Numbered from the stretch's first letter, positions 1-9,409 are shown. The stretch: DNA of 64,000 nt from Pirellula sp. (GCA_013822725.1 PNKX01000003.1:1-64000); one strand, 5' to 3'. Notes: a model not told the origin generated them from the sequence alone. A program made the numbers and translations.

Positions 1-21
1 TTAACGTCCTAAGACCCTGAA

Positions 22-118
22 TTATTAGTGGAAATTAGCGTGGATTAGTGTTCCCAGAATTCCTCACTTATTTTCTTCCCATCCGCGCCATCAGCGAAAT
101 CCGCGGTTTCTCGTACTT
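22..118. repeat. Interspersed short-repeat tract
   Basis: The heptamer ATTAGTG or ATTAGCG occurs three times between about 24 and 50, followed by a tract with CCGCG and ATCAGCG units (82-112). Such runs are common dispersed intergenic repeats in planctomycetes (from memory). It ends just upstream of the amidase gene, so the amidase promoter would have to lie in or next to it. Confidence 0.45.
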
Positions 119-126
119 CATCTGCC

Positions 127-822
127 ATGCGAACCATCTTCCTAACGATCATCGCTCTTACCTCTACCTTCACTCACGCCCACGCCGCTGCTCCGCGCCC
201 AACGAACATCGTCACCCGCGAAGAGTGGAAGTCCGACCCCGCTCCCATCCCCGACAATCGCAAGCACACGCCGCGCTACATCACGCTCCACCATGCCGGG
301 GTCCTCTGGACCAACAGCCAAACGCCCGAACAGTTCATTCGCAACATGCAGGCCTGGGGCAAGCGTCGTCCCGAGATCGAACAGCCGCCGCGCAACACCT
401 ACTGGCCCGACCTCGCCTACCACTTCCTCATCGCCCCCGACGGCCGGATCTTCGAAGGCCGACCTGTCGAGTACGAACCCGAGTCGAACACCAAATACGA
501 ACTCGCCGGCAACCTCGGCGTCGAAATGATGGGCGACTTCAACCAGCAGCGCCCGAGCCCCGCGCAGCTTGAATCAGCCGTCCGCCTCACCGCCTGGCTC
601 GCCGACGAACACAAGATCAAGGCCGACGACATCCGCACCCACCAAGACGCCGCCCCCAACAGCACCACCTGCCCCGGCGCCGACTTCTACCGCTACTTCA
701 AATCCGGCGAATTCAAGCAGTGGGTCGCCCAAGTCCAACAAGGCGAGCAGCCAAGCATCACCCCCGGCGCCCCGCTCCCCGACGGCCCAACCGAAGTGAT
801 CACCGACACTAAGAAAAAGTAG
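127..822 (+). CDS. Secreted PGRP/amidase_2-type N-acetylmuramoyl-L-alanine amidase
   Basis: A 231-residue protein with a signal peptide (cleavage near AHA-A, residue 21). The family cleaves the MurNAc-L-Ala bond of peptidoglycan outside the cytoplasm with a zinc ion. Candidate zinc ligands are His55 (LHHAG), His172 (THQDA) and Cys182 (TTCPGADF), with Tyr98 in the position of the catalytic tyrosine of T7-lysozyme-like amidases. One amidase domain fills residues 28-200; the tail is Pro/Gly-rich. The TAG stop is the first triplet of an intergenic palindromic repeat. Convergent with the next gene. Family call is firm; cell-wall recycling versus predation is not known. Confidence 0.88.
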   Translation: MRTIFLTIIALTSTFTHAHAAAPRPTNIVTREEWKSDPAPIPDNRKHTPRYITLHHAGVLWTNSQTPEQFIRNMQAWGKRRPEIEQPPRNTYWPDLAYHFLIAPDGRIFEGRPVEYEPESNTKYELAGNLGVEMMGDFNQQRPSPAQLESAVRLTAWLADEHKIKADDIRTHQDAAPNSTTCPGADFYRYFKSGEFKQWVAQVQQGEQPSITPGAPLPDGPTEVITDTKKK

Positions 823-850
823 CCGCGGCTCAACGAGCCGCCGGAGCCCC
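820..850. repeat. CGGCTAC-ended palindromic repeat, copy 1
   Basis: This is a copy, in reverse orientation, of a roughly 30-bp palindrome whose core is CGGGTC-NN-GACCCG and whose end reads CGGCTAC. Here the core is GGCTC-AAC-GAGCC, so both arms changed together. Its first TAG is the amidase stop codon. It lies between two convergent genes and could end transcription from both sides. Confidence 0.7.
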
Positions 851-854
851 CAGT

Positions 855-1697
855 TTAGGCAAGTCGCTTCGCCTTCGTCAGTCCTAGCGTTATCCACGCC
901 AAAGCCAGCAGCAACAACGCCGACGGTTCGGGCACAGCCGCTGAAACGGCGACCAGCGGAGTTGCAGCCCCAAAGTTCGCCTGCCAGATCGCCAAGTCTG
1001 ACGCAACCGGTCCTCCAGGGGACTCCCCTCGTTGCCAGACGAGAAAGTCGGCGCCGTCAACGCGGCCATTCCCATCGAAATCGCCCGACAATAGAACGAT
1101 AGCCCCCTCCAGCGTAAGAGCGGTTAGCGCGTAATCGACGTACAAGGTGATCACGTACTCATCGAATCCCTTCAACAGCGCGGTGCTCCCCAAATAATTC
1201 GGCGTCGTATCGTAAGAAAAGCTGCTGCCATAGTAGCCGCTGGCGTTGAAGTAGAGCGGATCGTTGAATCCGTCTTCGCCCTGCAGCTTCGGCATAATCT
1301 CAATGTTGGCGCCGGCTCCAGCCGTATTGGCGAGCAACTTCGCCGTGAACGCCGTGAGGTCAAAAACGTCGCCGTCGACGCGCTGCAACGTGAGTCGCGC
1401 TTTGTAATCCGTCACCCCCGGCGGCGGCGTGGTCACCGCTTGGGCCTCCACGCCCTCGGGCCAAGGCACGCGCACGGTCCGTCCGATCGGATCGGGCCCA
1501 ATGCCGCCGGTGAACAATTTGTCTCTGGTGTAAGTGAAGAGATAACCGTTGCTGCTGATCGTATCCCAGGTAACCCCAGACGCCACCGGCGTCGCGATCT
1601 GCGCGTCATCGAAAAACACGACGGTCGCCCCTTGCGCTGCCCTGCTGTAAAGCCAGCACAGCAGCATTGCGGTGGCGAGAGCTTTGGAGCGTTTCAT
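855..1697 (-). CDS. PEP-CTERM protein with dockerin-like repeat
   Basis: 280 residues from the ATG at 1697, chosen because AAGGAGGGAG lies directly upstream; longer in-frame starts lack such a site. A signal peptide (about 23 residues) is followed by an unrecognised beta-rich region, a dockerin-like pair (GDFDGNGRVDGADFLVWQRG, then a weaker half with LAIWQANFG) and a C-terminal PEP-CTERM tail: VPEP, hydrophobic helix, basic end (TKAKRLA). PEP-CTERM proteins are exported and processed by an exosortase; none is encoded in this window. Function of the main domain is unknown. Confidence 0.8.
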   Translation of the reverse strand: MKRSKALATAMLLCWLYSRAAQGATVVFFDDAQIATPVASGVTWDTISSNGYLFTYTRDKLFTGGIGPDPIGRTVRVPWPEGVEAQAVTTPPPGVTDYKARLTLQRVDGDVFDLTAFTAKLLANTAGAGANIEIMPKLQGEDGFNDPLYFNASGYYGSSFSYDTTPNYLGSTALLKGFDEYVITLYVDYALTALTLEGAIVLLSGDFDGNGRVDGADFLVWQRGESPGGPVASDLAIWQANFGAATPLVAVSAAVPEPSALLLLALAWITLGLTKAKRLA

Positions 1698-1763
1698 GGC
1701 TCCCTCCTTATGTGCTCCCTCGATGCCGGACTGACGCATCGGGGACGCTTTGCAATCGCCCAA

Positions 1764-1795
1764 AGGCCCGTCAACCGAAAGTGGCTGACGGGCCT
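1764..1795 (-). terminator. Hairpin after the 1825-2862 gene
   Basis: Arms AGGCCCGTCA and TGACGGGCCT pair perfectly over 10 bp with a 12-nt loop. On the minus strand the hairpin follows the stop codon of the gene at 1825-2862 and is trailed by only a short TTT, so termination is plausible but not strong. Confidence 0.5.
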
Positions 1796-1824
1796 CCGGT
1801 CAGTGACGCGAACGCATGGCCGCG

Positions 1825-2862
1825 TTAGCCGGCGACTCCGCGTCGGCGTCGGCTCAACGCCACGCCGGCCAAGCCCATGCTGAGCAGCGCGAGCGTGGCC
1901 GGCTCAGGAACGACGAACGGCGCCAGATTGAACGCAGCATTCTGCGCGCCGATGAACTCGCCGACCGCTTCCGGAAACAACTCGGCGTCCTCAACCTGCG
2001 CCTCGCCTTCATCGTTGTACGGACCAACGTACTTGTAAAATTCATACCGGCGCGTCACCGATTCGGAATCAACCGCCATATCGTCGTGGCCGCTGTCCAG
2101 TTCGTCCACGCCATTCTTCCCAGCCTGGAGCAACTGCCACTCGATCTCGATTTCCGCCGGCTCCGAACCATCCGGAACGGCGGGGTCGCCCGGCACGAGA
2201 TGCTCCAACTCCGCAGGCTCCGCCGCCTCGGTGACGAATACTTTGACCCACATCGCTTCGCCGAACAGATCTTTAGGATGTTCTTTCGGTAACGCTGGGA
2301 TCACCGCTTGGACGGCTGCGGGCGCCGCTGGATTCGCAGGCGGCTGCACGTTCCAAACCGGCGCGGGGACTTTGACGTTCGAACCCGACGCGATCAGATT
2401 GCCCGCCGCGTCCCCTAGCAACCACCCGTAAGTAGTATTCGTGGGGTTGCCGTTGAGGGCGACGCCGAAGTGTTCACCACCCAGCGTTTCGTAGTTGGGG
2501 TCGCCGCCGTACGCCGGATAGAAGCATTCGTGTCCGCCCGTCGGAAATGGCCCCGCCGGAATCGGCGTCCCGACCGCCCAATTCGTCCCGTCAAACCCGC
2601 TCGCATACCGCACGATGCTTCCCGTCGCAGTCGCCGTGACCGTCGGGTCGCCGTAGCGAATGTATGGGTTCCCAAAAGTGTAAAAAATCTCGGTGGGGCT
2701 AATTCCTTCGAGTTCTATTTCAAAGCCCCGACAGATTTCCCCCGTATCGTTAACCACGTCGAAGTTGCTCAAACTCCCAAACATCGTTTGCGCTTGCACA
2801 GGCGTCTGGCTCCAAGCGAGCGCCAGCGCCGCCGCGAGCAATGGTTGAATCATCTTCATCAT
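1825..2862 (-). CDS. PEP-CTERM sorting-domain protein
   Basis: 345 residues. The start at 2862 has GGAGGGG a few bases upstream and shares the leader GATCTCATGA with three genes near 23.5-24.6 kb. A signal peptide (to about VQAQ, residue 25) is followed by an acidic extracellular region with no motif I recognise and a PEP-CTERM tail (VPEPATLALLSMGLAGVAL, then RRRR). Exported and processed by an exosortase if the tail works as in the family. The central part has repeated Glu/Asp-Pro-Ala stretches. Function unknown. Confidence 0.78.
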   Translation of the reverse strand: MMKMIQPLLAAALALAWSQTPVQAQTMFGSLSNFDVVNDTGEICRGFEIELEGISPTEIFYTFGNPYIRYGDPTVTATATGSIVRYASGFDGTNWAVGTPIPAGPFPTGGHECFYPAYGGDPNYETLGGEHFGVALNGNPTNTTYGWLLGDAAGNLIASGSNVKVPAPVWNVQPPANPAAPAAVQAVIPALPKEHPKDLFGEAMWVKVFVTEAAEPAELEHLVPGDPAVPDGSEPAEIEIEWQLLQAGKNGVDELDSGHDDMAVDSESVTRRYEFYKYVGPYNDEGEAQVEDAELFPEAVGEFIGAQNAAFNLAPFVVPEPATLALLSMGLAGVALSRRRRGVAG

Positions 2863-3304
2863 GAGATCCCCTCCCTAAATAAATAGATGGCGAGTCGTTA
2901 ACCTCTTATCAAAGGGAAGCTGCTCGCCGGTCAACTCTCCGCCAACTTTTTTTCTAACGACCAAGAACCGCGCCGCCCAATTCCACCTCGCACAGTGAGG
3001 CGCGCCCAAAAGCACAGCGACGGAAAAGCTCGTCGACGGCTAACGCCCACAAAACTGGGCTTTCCCGCCACGGCCCGCATCTTGCGATATCACAACAGTT
3101 GCTAGACGCAACTCGCAGACCAGTTGATAATCCGCGCCATTCAAGCCGCGACTCAAGAGACCGCGATCACAGAACAACTGCGGGAATCTGCAAGCTTAAT
3201 CTTGTGTTCCCCACTGACGGCGACCATGGTGAGGAACCGGCATGTCTGCCGCCAATGACCAAGTCTGTGCATTGATCTGACAACTGAGAAGCATCGAGGG
3301 CGCC
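2863..3304. other. 442-bp intergenic region without clear features
   Basis: It separates two divergent genes and should hold both promoters. I see only a weak hairpin near 3045-3060 (GCCCA, loop, TGGGC, TTT). No convincing RNA, operator or repeat. Confidence 0.4.
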
Positions 3305-3999
3305 ATGTTGCTAAGTCATCCGGAACAGCACCGCACCGACCGCATCGGCTGGCTCCGCGCCGCCGTGCTCGGCGCCAACGACGGCATCGTCTCCACCGCC
3401 AGCCTCGTCGTCGGCGTCGCCGCCGCGAACGCCGCCAGCAGCGAGATTCTCGTCGCCGGCGTCGCGGGACTTGTAGCAGGCGCCATGTCGATGGCCGCCG
3501 GCGAATACGTCTCGGTCAGTTCGCAGGCTGATACGGAACAGGCCGACCTCAATCGTGAGCGAGGCGAACTCGCCGCCGACGGCGAATTCGAGCGGAACGA
3601 GCTCGCTGCCATCTACGTCAGTCGCGGCCTGCAGCCCGAGCTGGCGCAACAGGTCGCCGAACAACTGATGGCGCACGACGCCCTGACTACCCACGCTCGC
3701 GACGAACTCGGCATTTCCGAAATCACGACCGCGCGGCCCATCCAAGCCGCACTCGCGTCAGCTGCTACCTTCGCCGTCGGCGCCGCGATCCCCCTGCTGA
3801 CGGTCCTGATCGCGCCGACCACAATGCTGATTCCCGCCGTGATCGGAACTTCTGTTATGCTCCTCGCGCTGCTGGGAGGATTCGGAGCCATGCCGGCGGC
3901 GCTCCCGTCGTCAAAGCGGCTTGGCGGGTCACTTTCTGGGGCGCCCTCGCCATGGCGCTCACCGCCACCGTTGGAGCCCTCTTCGGCGCGGCGGTATGA
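3305..3999 (+). pseudogene. VIT1/CCC1-family metal transporter, frameshifted near its 3' end
   Basis: Residues 1-190 match the VIT/CCC1 family of iron/manganese membrane transporters: [18 protein letters not shown] at the start of helix 1, the [15 protein letters not shown] segment and a cytoplasmic Glu-rich helical region. After about 3885 the frame goes wrong ([12 protein letters not shown] and on to a stop at 4093). The frame reached by one missing base continues correctly: [30 protein letters not shown], then TGA at 3997-3999. The uncorrected tail would also run into the convergent gene. Either a one-base deletion near 3885-3893 truncates the last helix, or the assembly has an error there. 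Confidence 0.8.
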
Positions 4000-4041
4000 G
4001 ATGGCGCCGTGGTTCACACTCACTTCCGCGAGCGCCAGCGA

Positions 4042-4563
4042 TCACTCGACAACCTTAGTCGCGACCCGATCATTCCGCACTCGTCCCACATAGACGAACT
4101 GTCCCAGCATCCCGCAAGCCCCGCTCAAGAGCAGCGTGCAAAGCAGATCCCCCACCGGAATAAAAAACTCCTGCTGGAACCGCCCCCGGGATTGCCGCCA
4201 CTGCTGCACCGCGACCGGATTTCGATAGTCAACTAGCTCGGGCCCCGCCACCAGCGGAAAGATCGCCGTCATCAACCGCGTCGTCGGCAACCGGCTCCCC
4301 GTCCCCAACAACTCCGGCAACACAAACGCCTGCACCAGGATCCACGCGAGCACCCCCACCGCAAACGCCCGCCGCGCCCTGCGATCCACAACCGCAACAA
4401 TCGCCGCCCAAGTGGCGGCAAGGCCCACCAGCAGCGACAGCGCCGCCAGCCACCACTCATTGGCGAACAACAGAGCGCCAAAGCTGAGCGCCACGATCGT
4501 GGTCCAGAGAAACAGGCTGCGAATCGTCAGACGAAACGGCGAGGCGAATTGGTCGTTGCTCAT
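4042..4563 (-). CDS. Small multi-pass membrane protein, unknown function
   Basis: 173 residues from the ATG at 4563 ([10 protein letters not shown]); a longer start at 4623 adds an unlikely polar leader. Four or so hydrophobic segments are visible: [55 protein letters not shown] and a C-terminal one. The N-terminal [17 protein letters not shown] is a type often seen in small planctomycete membrane proteins, but I know no function. Convergent with the VIT gene. Confidence 0.6.
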   Translation of the reverse strand: MSNDQFASPFRLTIRSLFLWTTIVALSFGALLFANEWWLAALSLLVGLAATWAAIVAVVDRRARRAFAVGVLAWILVQAFVLPELLGTGSRLPTTRLMTAIFPLVAGPELVDYRNPVAVQQWRQSRGRFQQEFFIPVGDLLCTLLLSGACGMLGQFVYVGRVRNDRVATKVVE

Positions 4564-4656
4564 GGGATGAGATTCTAGAGCAACGCATTGAGAAACCCCA
4601 ACATGTCGAGAATGATGTCGCACATAAGTTGGAGTTAAATCCCGCAGATTGTCAAT

Positions 4657-5145
4657 TTAGACCGGAAACTGAAAACGCGAGATGTTGTAGGCCCCAACCT
4701 GGCGATCACTATGATGAACAAAGCCAAATCCCTCATACAACGCCTTCAACTTTGCTCTTGCGGCGTCGCAGTCCAGGCGGACGAAGCGCCGATTCAAAGA
4801 ACGGGCTCGCTCGACCGCCCATTCTATTAGCGCGTTGGAGACGTCGCCGCCGGCAAACTCTCGTCTCACGGCAAGGCGATGCAGGAATACTGATTCATTT
4901 GCCGGCACGTCAGGCCAGAACAACTCATCCTCCAGCTGAAACTTCACGACCCCCGCCGCCTTGCCGCCGCGTTCTGCCAGAAAGAACTCCCCCGCATCGA
5001 TGTCGGCAACGATGTGAGATGCTGACAGTTCATTCTCTCGCCAGAGCGGCATACCGCGCTGCTCCAGCCAACGCGCTGCCTCGCTGAGAACGTCAGAGAC
5101 GACCTCAGCATCTTTTCGAGTCGCTTGTCGGATAGAGGAATCCAT
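4657..5145 (-). CDS. GNAT-family N-acetyltransferase
   Basis: 162 residues with a GNAT layout: IRQATRKDAEVVSDVL at the N terminus, a central strand FLAERGGKAAGVVKFQ, the motif-A strand VFLHRLAVRREFAGGDVSNA (acetyl-CoA pyrophosphate loop, slightly degenerate) and the C-terminal ALYEGFGFVHHSD. The family moves an acetyl group from acetyl-CoA to an amine; the acceptor cannot be told. Cytoplasmic, apparently monocistronic. Confidence 0.82.
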   Translation of the reverse strand: MDSSIRQATRKDAEVVSDVLSEAARWLEQRGMPLWRENELSASHIVADIDAGEFFLAERGGKAAGVVKFQLEDELFWPDVPANESVFLHRLAVRREFAGGDVSNALIEWAVERARSLNRRFVRLDCDAARAKLKALYEGFGFVHHSDRQVGAYNISRFQFPV

Positions 5146-5419
5146 GGCGTTTTACCGAGTCGTTTCGTGCCTCCCTTTCGATCAGTACGGGCGGAACCTT
5201 TCCTTTAATTCGATCATGGACGATGGAAGCTAGCTTCGCCATCGTGATGTTTTTCATTTCTCGCTGCCGATCGTCAGTTCCCAACATTCGTCGCGAAGAA
5301 AAATCTCGAAGCTACCCTAGAGAAAATGGCCACCTAACCCGCTAGGATCAAATCGGGACCGCATCTGGGCGTCACTGTCGCGGCGTGTGACAATGCTGAG
5401 CGCTTGCGTTGGCCGAAGG

Positions 5420-5510
5420 CCTGCCACACCGTAGCCTAGGGCAACGCCCTAGGTGCCATGGCGTACCTCGCACGCTTTGGCTGAAAGCCATACGCACTGC
5501 AAACCAGTGG
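5420..5510. repeat. GGGCAACGCCC-type palindromic intergenic repeat
   Basis: Contains CCTAGGGCAACGCCCTAGG, a perfect hairpin around a CAACG centre, followed by a second imperfect palindrome (TTTGGCTGAAAGCCATACG). A relative lies near 32470-32510 (GGGGCAACGCCCC). Same design with different stem bases points to a dispersed structured repeat. Confidence 0.55.
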
Positions 5511-5544
5511 AAGAAGTTTCAGTCGACTCACCGAGCAAGCGAAC

Positions 5545-5890
5545 TGTCGCCAAAAGCACCGATTTCTGTCGCCCGCCAGTCGCGACACAAACTTAGGAGG
5601 ACGACAAAATGCGCAAGCCTTCGCCAGCACAAGGCTTCCGCCGGCGACGCAATTCCGAAGCTCCGCCACACGCGCTATCTGTCGCCAAAAACGCGCTTCG
5701 CGACACATACGACAACAACCGCACCGCCCATTGCCGTCGCTCCGCCGTGCGACACAATCTTACGCCGACGACGCAAATCGCAACTCGTCGCCAGTACAAG
5801 AGTTCCGCAGGCGACCGTTTGCAGAAGCTTGAACCTGAGAAATCACTGTCGCCAATTCTTCATCAAGCGACAATAACGCCATCGGCGACA
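5545..5890. repeat. Array of TGTCGCC / GGCGACA inverted short motifs
   Basis: TGTCGC or its complement GCGACA recurs at about 5545, 5567, 5582, 5680, 5700, 5749, 5847, 5867 and 5885, with near-matches (GTCGC, GGCGAC) at 5643, 5736, 5786 and 5810. Several form inverted pairs 20-24 bp apart, with pair starts every 50-60 bp. Open frames through it have no plausible protein composition. A shorter cluster lies at 33105-33192. Not a CRISPR: the motif is too short and spacing irregular. Confidence 0.5.
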
Positions 5891-5901
5891 AGTAGGCGGC
5901 G

Positions 5902-6510
5902 TCACTTCGCCAGCGCCCGCAGCTTCTCGACGAGTCGATCAAAGTTCTCGGTCCGCTCCCCCGGCAACGCCTCGACCCGTGCCAACAGCTTCGCCGCTTC
6001 GTCTCGATCAAGCGTCAATTCCTCAATCGTCGAACCAACTACCCCAGCTTTGCTCGGCAGCAGCAACGCCCGCGGCGGCGTTTCAACCGTCGCCCCATCC
6101 GCCAGCGTCACCCGAAATCGCGCGCTCACCACGGCAACCGCGGCGGGCGCCTCCTTCGATCGCTCCCACGTCACAAAGCCGCACGCCACGCCGTCGCCTC
6201 GCGCGGGAATCTCGGTCGGATGGCCTGCAAGCATGTCGACCCGGCAAGCGTCGGTGGCGATCACTTCAAGGTCGTCGCGGCCTGCAGGCGCCTTGGATCC
6301 CGGCAGAACGATCCCACCAAGTACCTCGATGCTGATCCCGTCAACGTCGGTCGCCGCACCGCCCGAGTTCGCCAGCGCAATCACAAACGGCAGCGGCGAC
6401 TGCGACTCGTCGACTCGCGTCTCCACAAACGAGACCTTCGCCCCGCCGGCTTCACCCCGACAGCCGGCAACGAGTAGAATCAACGACCCAGCGAAGAGAA
6501 GTTTGACCAT
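5902..6510 (-). CDS. Lipoprotein of unknown function
   Basis: 202 residues with a lipobox (LVAGC, Cys17). The rest (20-165) reads like a secreted beta-sandwich with alternating hydrophobic strands, followed by an acidic/basic helix (DRDEAAKLLARVEALPG). No family recognised. It begins 36 bp from the start of the divergent PQQ-repeat gene, so the two share a very short promoter region. Confidence 0.6.
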   Translation of the reverse strand: MVKLLFAGSLILLVAGCRGEAGGAKVSFVETRVDESQSPLPFVIALANSGGAATDVDGISIEVLGGIVLPGSKAPAGRDDLEVIATDACRVDMLAGHPTEIPARGDGVACGFVTWERSKEAPAAVAVVSARFRVTLADGATVETPPRALLLPSKAGVVGSTIEELTLDRDEAAKLLARVEALPGERTENFDRLVEKLRALAK

Positions 6511-6546
6511 CGCTCAAGAATACCCGATCGCGAACAAGGAGGAACG

Positions 6547-7818
6547 ATGAAATTTTCACGGAACACGGCGTCCATTGCAGCAGCGTCGCTTGCACTGATC
6601 ACCCTAGCGACCCTCGGCGGCTGGACTCAAGCGGCCAACTGGGCCCAATGGCGCGGACCGGATCGCGACGGCATCTCTGCGGAAAAGGGGCTGCTCAAGC
6701 GCTGGCCGGCCGAGGGGCCGAAGCTCGCCTGGCAAGCCGACGAGCTCGGCGACGGCTACTCCACCCCCGCCATCGTCGGCGATCGCATTTACCTCCTCGG
6801 CAACGAGGGCTTAGAGGATGAGTACGTCCTCTGTCTCAACGCCGCCGGCGGCGAAAAGATCTGGCGCACGCGCATCGGCAACGTCGGCAACCCCGACCAG
6901 CGGCCCCCTTATCCAGGGGCGCGGTCAACGCCTACCGTCGACGGCGACGCCCTCTACGCCCTCGGTTCCGACGGCGACCTCGCCCGTCTCGACGTCAAGA
7001 CCGGCGAGATCGCGTGGACTAAAAATCTCCGCACCGACTTCGGCGGCAAGCCAGGCGTGTGGGCCTATTCGGAGTCGCCCCTCGTCGACGGCGACGTCGT
7101 GATCGCCACCCCCGGCGGCGACGAAGCGACGATCGTCGGTCTCAACAAGGCGACCGGCGAACTCGTTTGGAAGTCGGCGATCCCCGAAATGGAAGCCGCC
7201 TACGCCTCCGCCGTGAAGGCCGACCTCGCCGGCCGGACGCAATACGTGCAGTTCCTCTCGAAGGGACTCGTCGGCGTCGACGCGGCAAGCGGCGAACTCC
7301 TCTGGCAATACGACCACACCGCGCAGGGGAGCATGGCGAACATCCCCACCCCAGTCGTCGACGGCGACTTCATCTACAGCGCCAGCGGCAAGGGGGGCGG
7401 CGGTTTGGTAAAGATCGTCGCTAAAGGCGACAAGTTCGAGGCAGAAGAAATCTACTTCGAACCGCAACTCCCCCGCGCGATCGGGGGCTCGGTCCTCATC
7501 GGCGATCATCTCTACGGCACGAGCAGCGACTCGCTCATGTGCGTCGAATTCGCCACCGGCGAGGTCGTCTGGCGCGACCGCTCGATCGGCGCGGCCGGCG
7601 TCTGCTACGCCGACGGCCTGCTCTACCTCCACGGCGAGAACGGCGACGTCGCGCTCGTCGAAGCGACCCCCACGGAATACCGCGAGGTCGGTAAGTTCAC
7701 TCCGCCGAACGCCCCCGATCGCGGCAAGTCCAAGGCGTGGGCCTACCCCGTCGTCGCCGACGGCAAGCTCTACGTGTTCGACTGGGGCACGCTCTGGTGC
7801 TTCGATGTGAAGAAGTAA
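6547..7818 (+). CDS. Secreted PQQ-binding-like beta-propeller protein
   Basis: 423 residues. The start has AAGGAGG six bases upstream. A signal peptide is followed by NWAQWRGPDRDGISAE, the usual opening of planctomycete PQQ-repeat proteins, then repeated blades of the type GDRIYLLG...LNAAGGEKIWRT, DGDALYALGSDGDLARLD, VGLNKATGELVWKS and VDAASGELLWQYD. The fold is an eight-bladed propeller related to quinoprotein dehydrogenases and BamB. I see no reason to assume a bound PQQ cofactor or a catalytic role. Confidence 0.85.
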   Translation: MKFSRNTASIAAASLALITLATLGGWTQAANWAQWRGPDRDGISAEKGLLKRWPAEGPKLAWQADELGDGYSTPAIVGDRIYLLGNEGLEDEYVLCLNAAGGEKIWRTRIGNVGNPDQRPPYPGARSTPTVDGDALYALGSDGDLARLDVKTGEIAWTKNLRTDFGGKPGVWAYSESPLVDGDVVIATPGGDEATIVGLNKATGELVWKSAIPEMEAAYASAVKADLAGRTQYVQFLSKGLVGVDAASGELLWQYDHTAQGSMANIPTPVVDGDFIYSASGKGGGGLVKIVAKGDKFEAEEIYFEPQLPRAIGGSVLIGDHLYGTSSDSLMCVEFATGEVVWRDRSIGAAGVCYADGLLYLHGENGDVALVEATPTEYREVGKFTPPNAPDRGKSKAWAYPVVADGKLYVFDWGTLWCFDVKK

Positions 7819-7850
7819 GGCTGGTACGCAACAGCAGCGAGAACGGCCGA

Positions 7851-8300
7851 CTACTGAGGAAACTGCTTCTCAGGACCGGTCAGTTCGATGAGGATCGACT
7901 CGGTCCCAGCGGCCGGCACTTCCGCCGTGAGACCGCTTTGATCGAGAAAAGTGTATTGCGCCGGAATGAGCGATTCGCCGAGAACGAACTCGCCGGCGGT
8001 CTTTTGCGCTTGTTGAGAAGGCCGTTGCGATGCGTAACAGGTCACCTTCACTTTGTGCGGACCGATGATGGCGCCGTCGAACTCCGCGAACGTGCTTAGA
8101 CGAAATGACCCGTCGGGCTGAATCGCAGCCCCCGACGGTTGCCCCTGCGCCGGTTGAAAACCGACGCTGCCGTAGGGCAAAGGTTTACCGTTGTAGGTCA
8201 CCTTGCCGCTCACAGGAGCCACGGCGGGTTTGTCCGAGCAACCCGACAACGAGGCCGCAAGACCCAACAATGCGATGGAAAGAAGTGGTTTGATATGCAT
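7851..8300 (-). CDS. Small lipoprotein with carboxypeptidase-regulatory-like domain
   Basis: 149 residues with lipobox LSGC (Cys21) and one transthyretin/carboxypeptidase-regulatory-like beta-sandwich: VSGKVTYNGKPLPYGSVGF, a GSF turn, IIGPHKVKV and a C-terminal strand. Such proteins are often encoded just after DUF1559 genes in planctomycetes. Here it lies 86 bp downstream of one on the same strand, so an operon is likely. Role unknown. Confidence 0.78.
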   Translation of the reverse strand: MHIKPLLSIALLGLAASLSGCSDKPAVAPVSGKVTYNGKPLPYGSVGFQPAQGQPSGAAIQPDGSFRLSTFAEFDGAIIGPHKVKVTCYASQRPSQQAQKTAGEFVLGESLIPAQYTFLDQSGLTAEVPAAGTESILIELTGPEKQFPQ

Positions 8301-8386
8301 CCTGCCAATGGCGAAGAGTCAGCTTCGCCAACGAGTAACGGTTGCTGGGCGCGGTTAAGATGAACGCGCGTTCAAAAGACAAAGAC

Positions 8387-9409
8387 TTAGAACTGCAGAC
8401 TAACGACCTCGTCGCCGTTCACGGTCGCAACGTCCTTGTAAACTTCCAGTTCAACGCTGTCAGCAATTTTATGAACGCTGCCGTCGATGAACACGAACTG
8501 CGTAATGCCGGGATGGAAGCTCCCCATGGGCAAATGGTTGAAGTTCGTTGGCGTTCCAGCAATGCAGTTCGCAGCGTTGCGGACCACGCAAGCATTGGGC
8601 GGAGTCTCGGCGACCTTCATGTTGTAAGGGCCGTCCGTGAAACCTGCCAAGTACCAAGGTCGCGTATTTCCCGGTGCCTCTTCCACCAACGCGCTGAAGC
8701 AACAGTCGCGGTGGACAAACTCGCCGATCATCAGCGAATTGCTCTGGCCGTCCGAAATCTCTTCCAGCTTTCTGGCGTACCCGACGAGGGTTTTCGGTTG
8801 AAACGTGCTTGTACCGGCAACTTCGATCATCGTGAACGCGCCGTTGTCGGGCAGTCGCCCGAACGAGGAATTGTAAAGCGTTTCGCCCCGATTCCGCACG
8901 GCGCCAGCGACTCCCGAGTACGAACTGAGCGCTCCCAATTGATATTCAAACCCTGGCTGAGCCGACTGAGTGACTTTCGAATCTGGCCAAGCCGGACACA
9001 TGAACGACTCGATCACCACATCCTTGGCCGGATCGTCAAACACCTGCCGGCCGGCTTTCTTGTAGTCGAGAACCAGTTGGTTGTAAGTCGTCTGCCCCTC
9101 GATGTACTGCAACAAACTGGTGAACATCCCTCGTTTCGAGAAGTTCAGCCCATCTTTGACGTCCTGCGCCGTGCGATCATACCCCGCCGGCAACGTTCCC
9201 TTCGCGGCCGCGTAGTTCTGCGCGGCCAAGCCCATCTGCTTCAGGTTATTGCTGCATTGTGCGCGGCGCGCGGCCTCACGCGCGGCTTGTACCGCCGGCA
9301 GCAGCAGCGCTACCAGGACGCCGATGATTGCAATGACGACAAGCAACTCCACCAGCGTAAAGGCGCTGGCCGCAGGCGTTTTTAAGCGGTTTTTGGGCAA
9401 GGCTTCCAT
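8387..9409 (-). CDS. DUF1559 protein with type IV prepilin-like N terminus
   Basis: 340 residues. The N terminus is short, basic, then [15 protein letters not shown] and a helix ending in AAREAARR, as in pseudopilins cut by a prepilin peptidase before Phe. The C-terminal part has the usual planctomycete DUF1559 features (NNLKQMGLA, the H-G-G-X-like [16 protein letters not shown] near the end). These proteins occur in many paralogues in Planctomycetota; a surface role is assumed, not shown. AGAGGTC precedes the ATG. A second copy is at 49205-50248. Confidence 0.87.
   Translation of the reverse strand: MEALPKNRLKTPAASAFTLVELLVVIAIIGVLVALLLPAVQAAREAARRAQCSNNLKQMGLAAQNYAAAKGTLPAGYDRTAQDVKDGLNFSKRGMFTSLLQYIEGQTTYNQLVLDYKKAGRQVFDDPAKDVVIESFMCPAWPDSKVTQSAQPGFEYQLGALSSYSGVAGAVRNRGETLYNSSFGRLPDNGAFTMIEVAGTSTFQPKTLVGYARKLEEISDGQSNSLMIGEFVHRDCCFSALVEEAPGNTRPWYLAGFTDGPYNMKVAETPPNACVVRNAANCIAGTPTNFNHLPMGSFHPGITQFVFIDGSVHKIADSVELEVYKDVATVNGDEVVSLQF

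Noticed and set aside
3885..3895. Programmed frameshift in the VIT-family gene
   Set aside because: No slippery heptamer or clear downstream structure; a plain deletion or sequencing error explains it better.
5105..5287. 60-residue minus-strand frame upstream of the GNAT gene
   Set aside because: Overlaps the GNAT start, lacks a ribosome site and has no recognisable pattern.
5545..5890. Possible CRISPR array
   Set aside because: The repeated unit is only 6-7 bp, occurs in both orientations, and spacing is irregular; no cas gene nearby.
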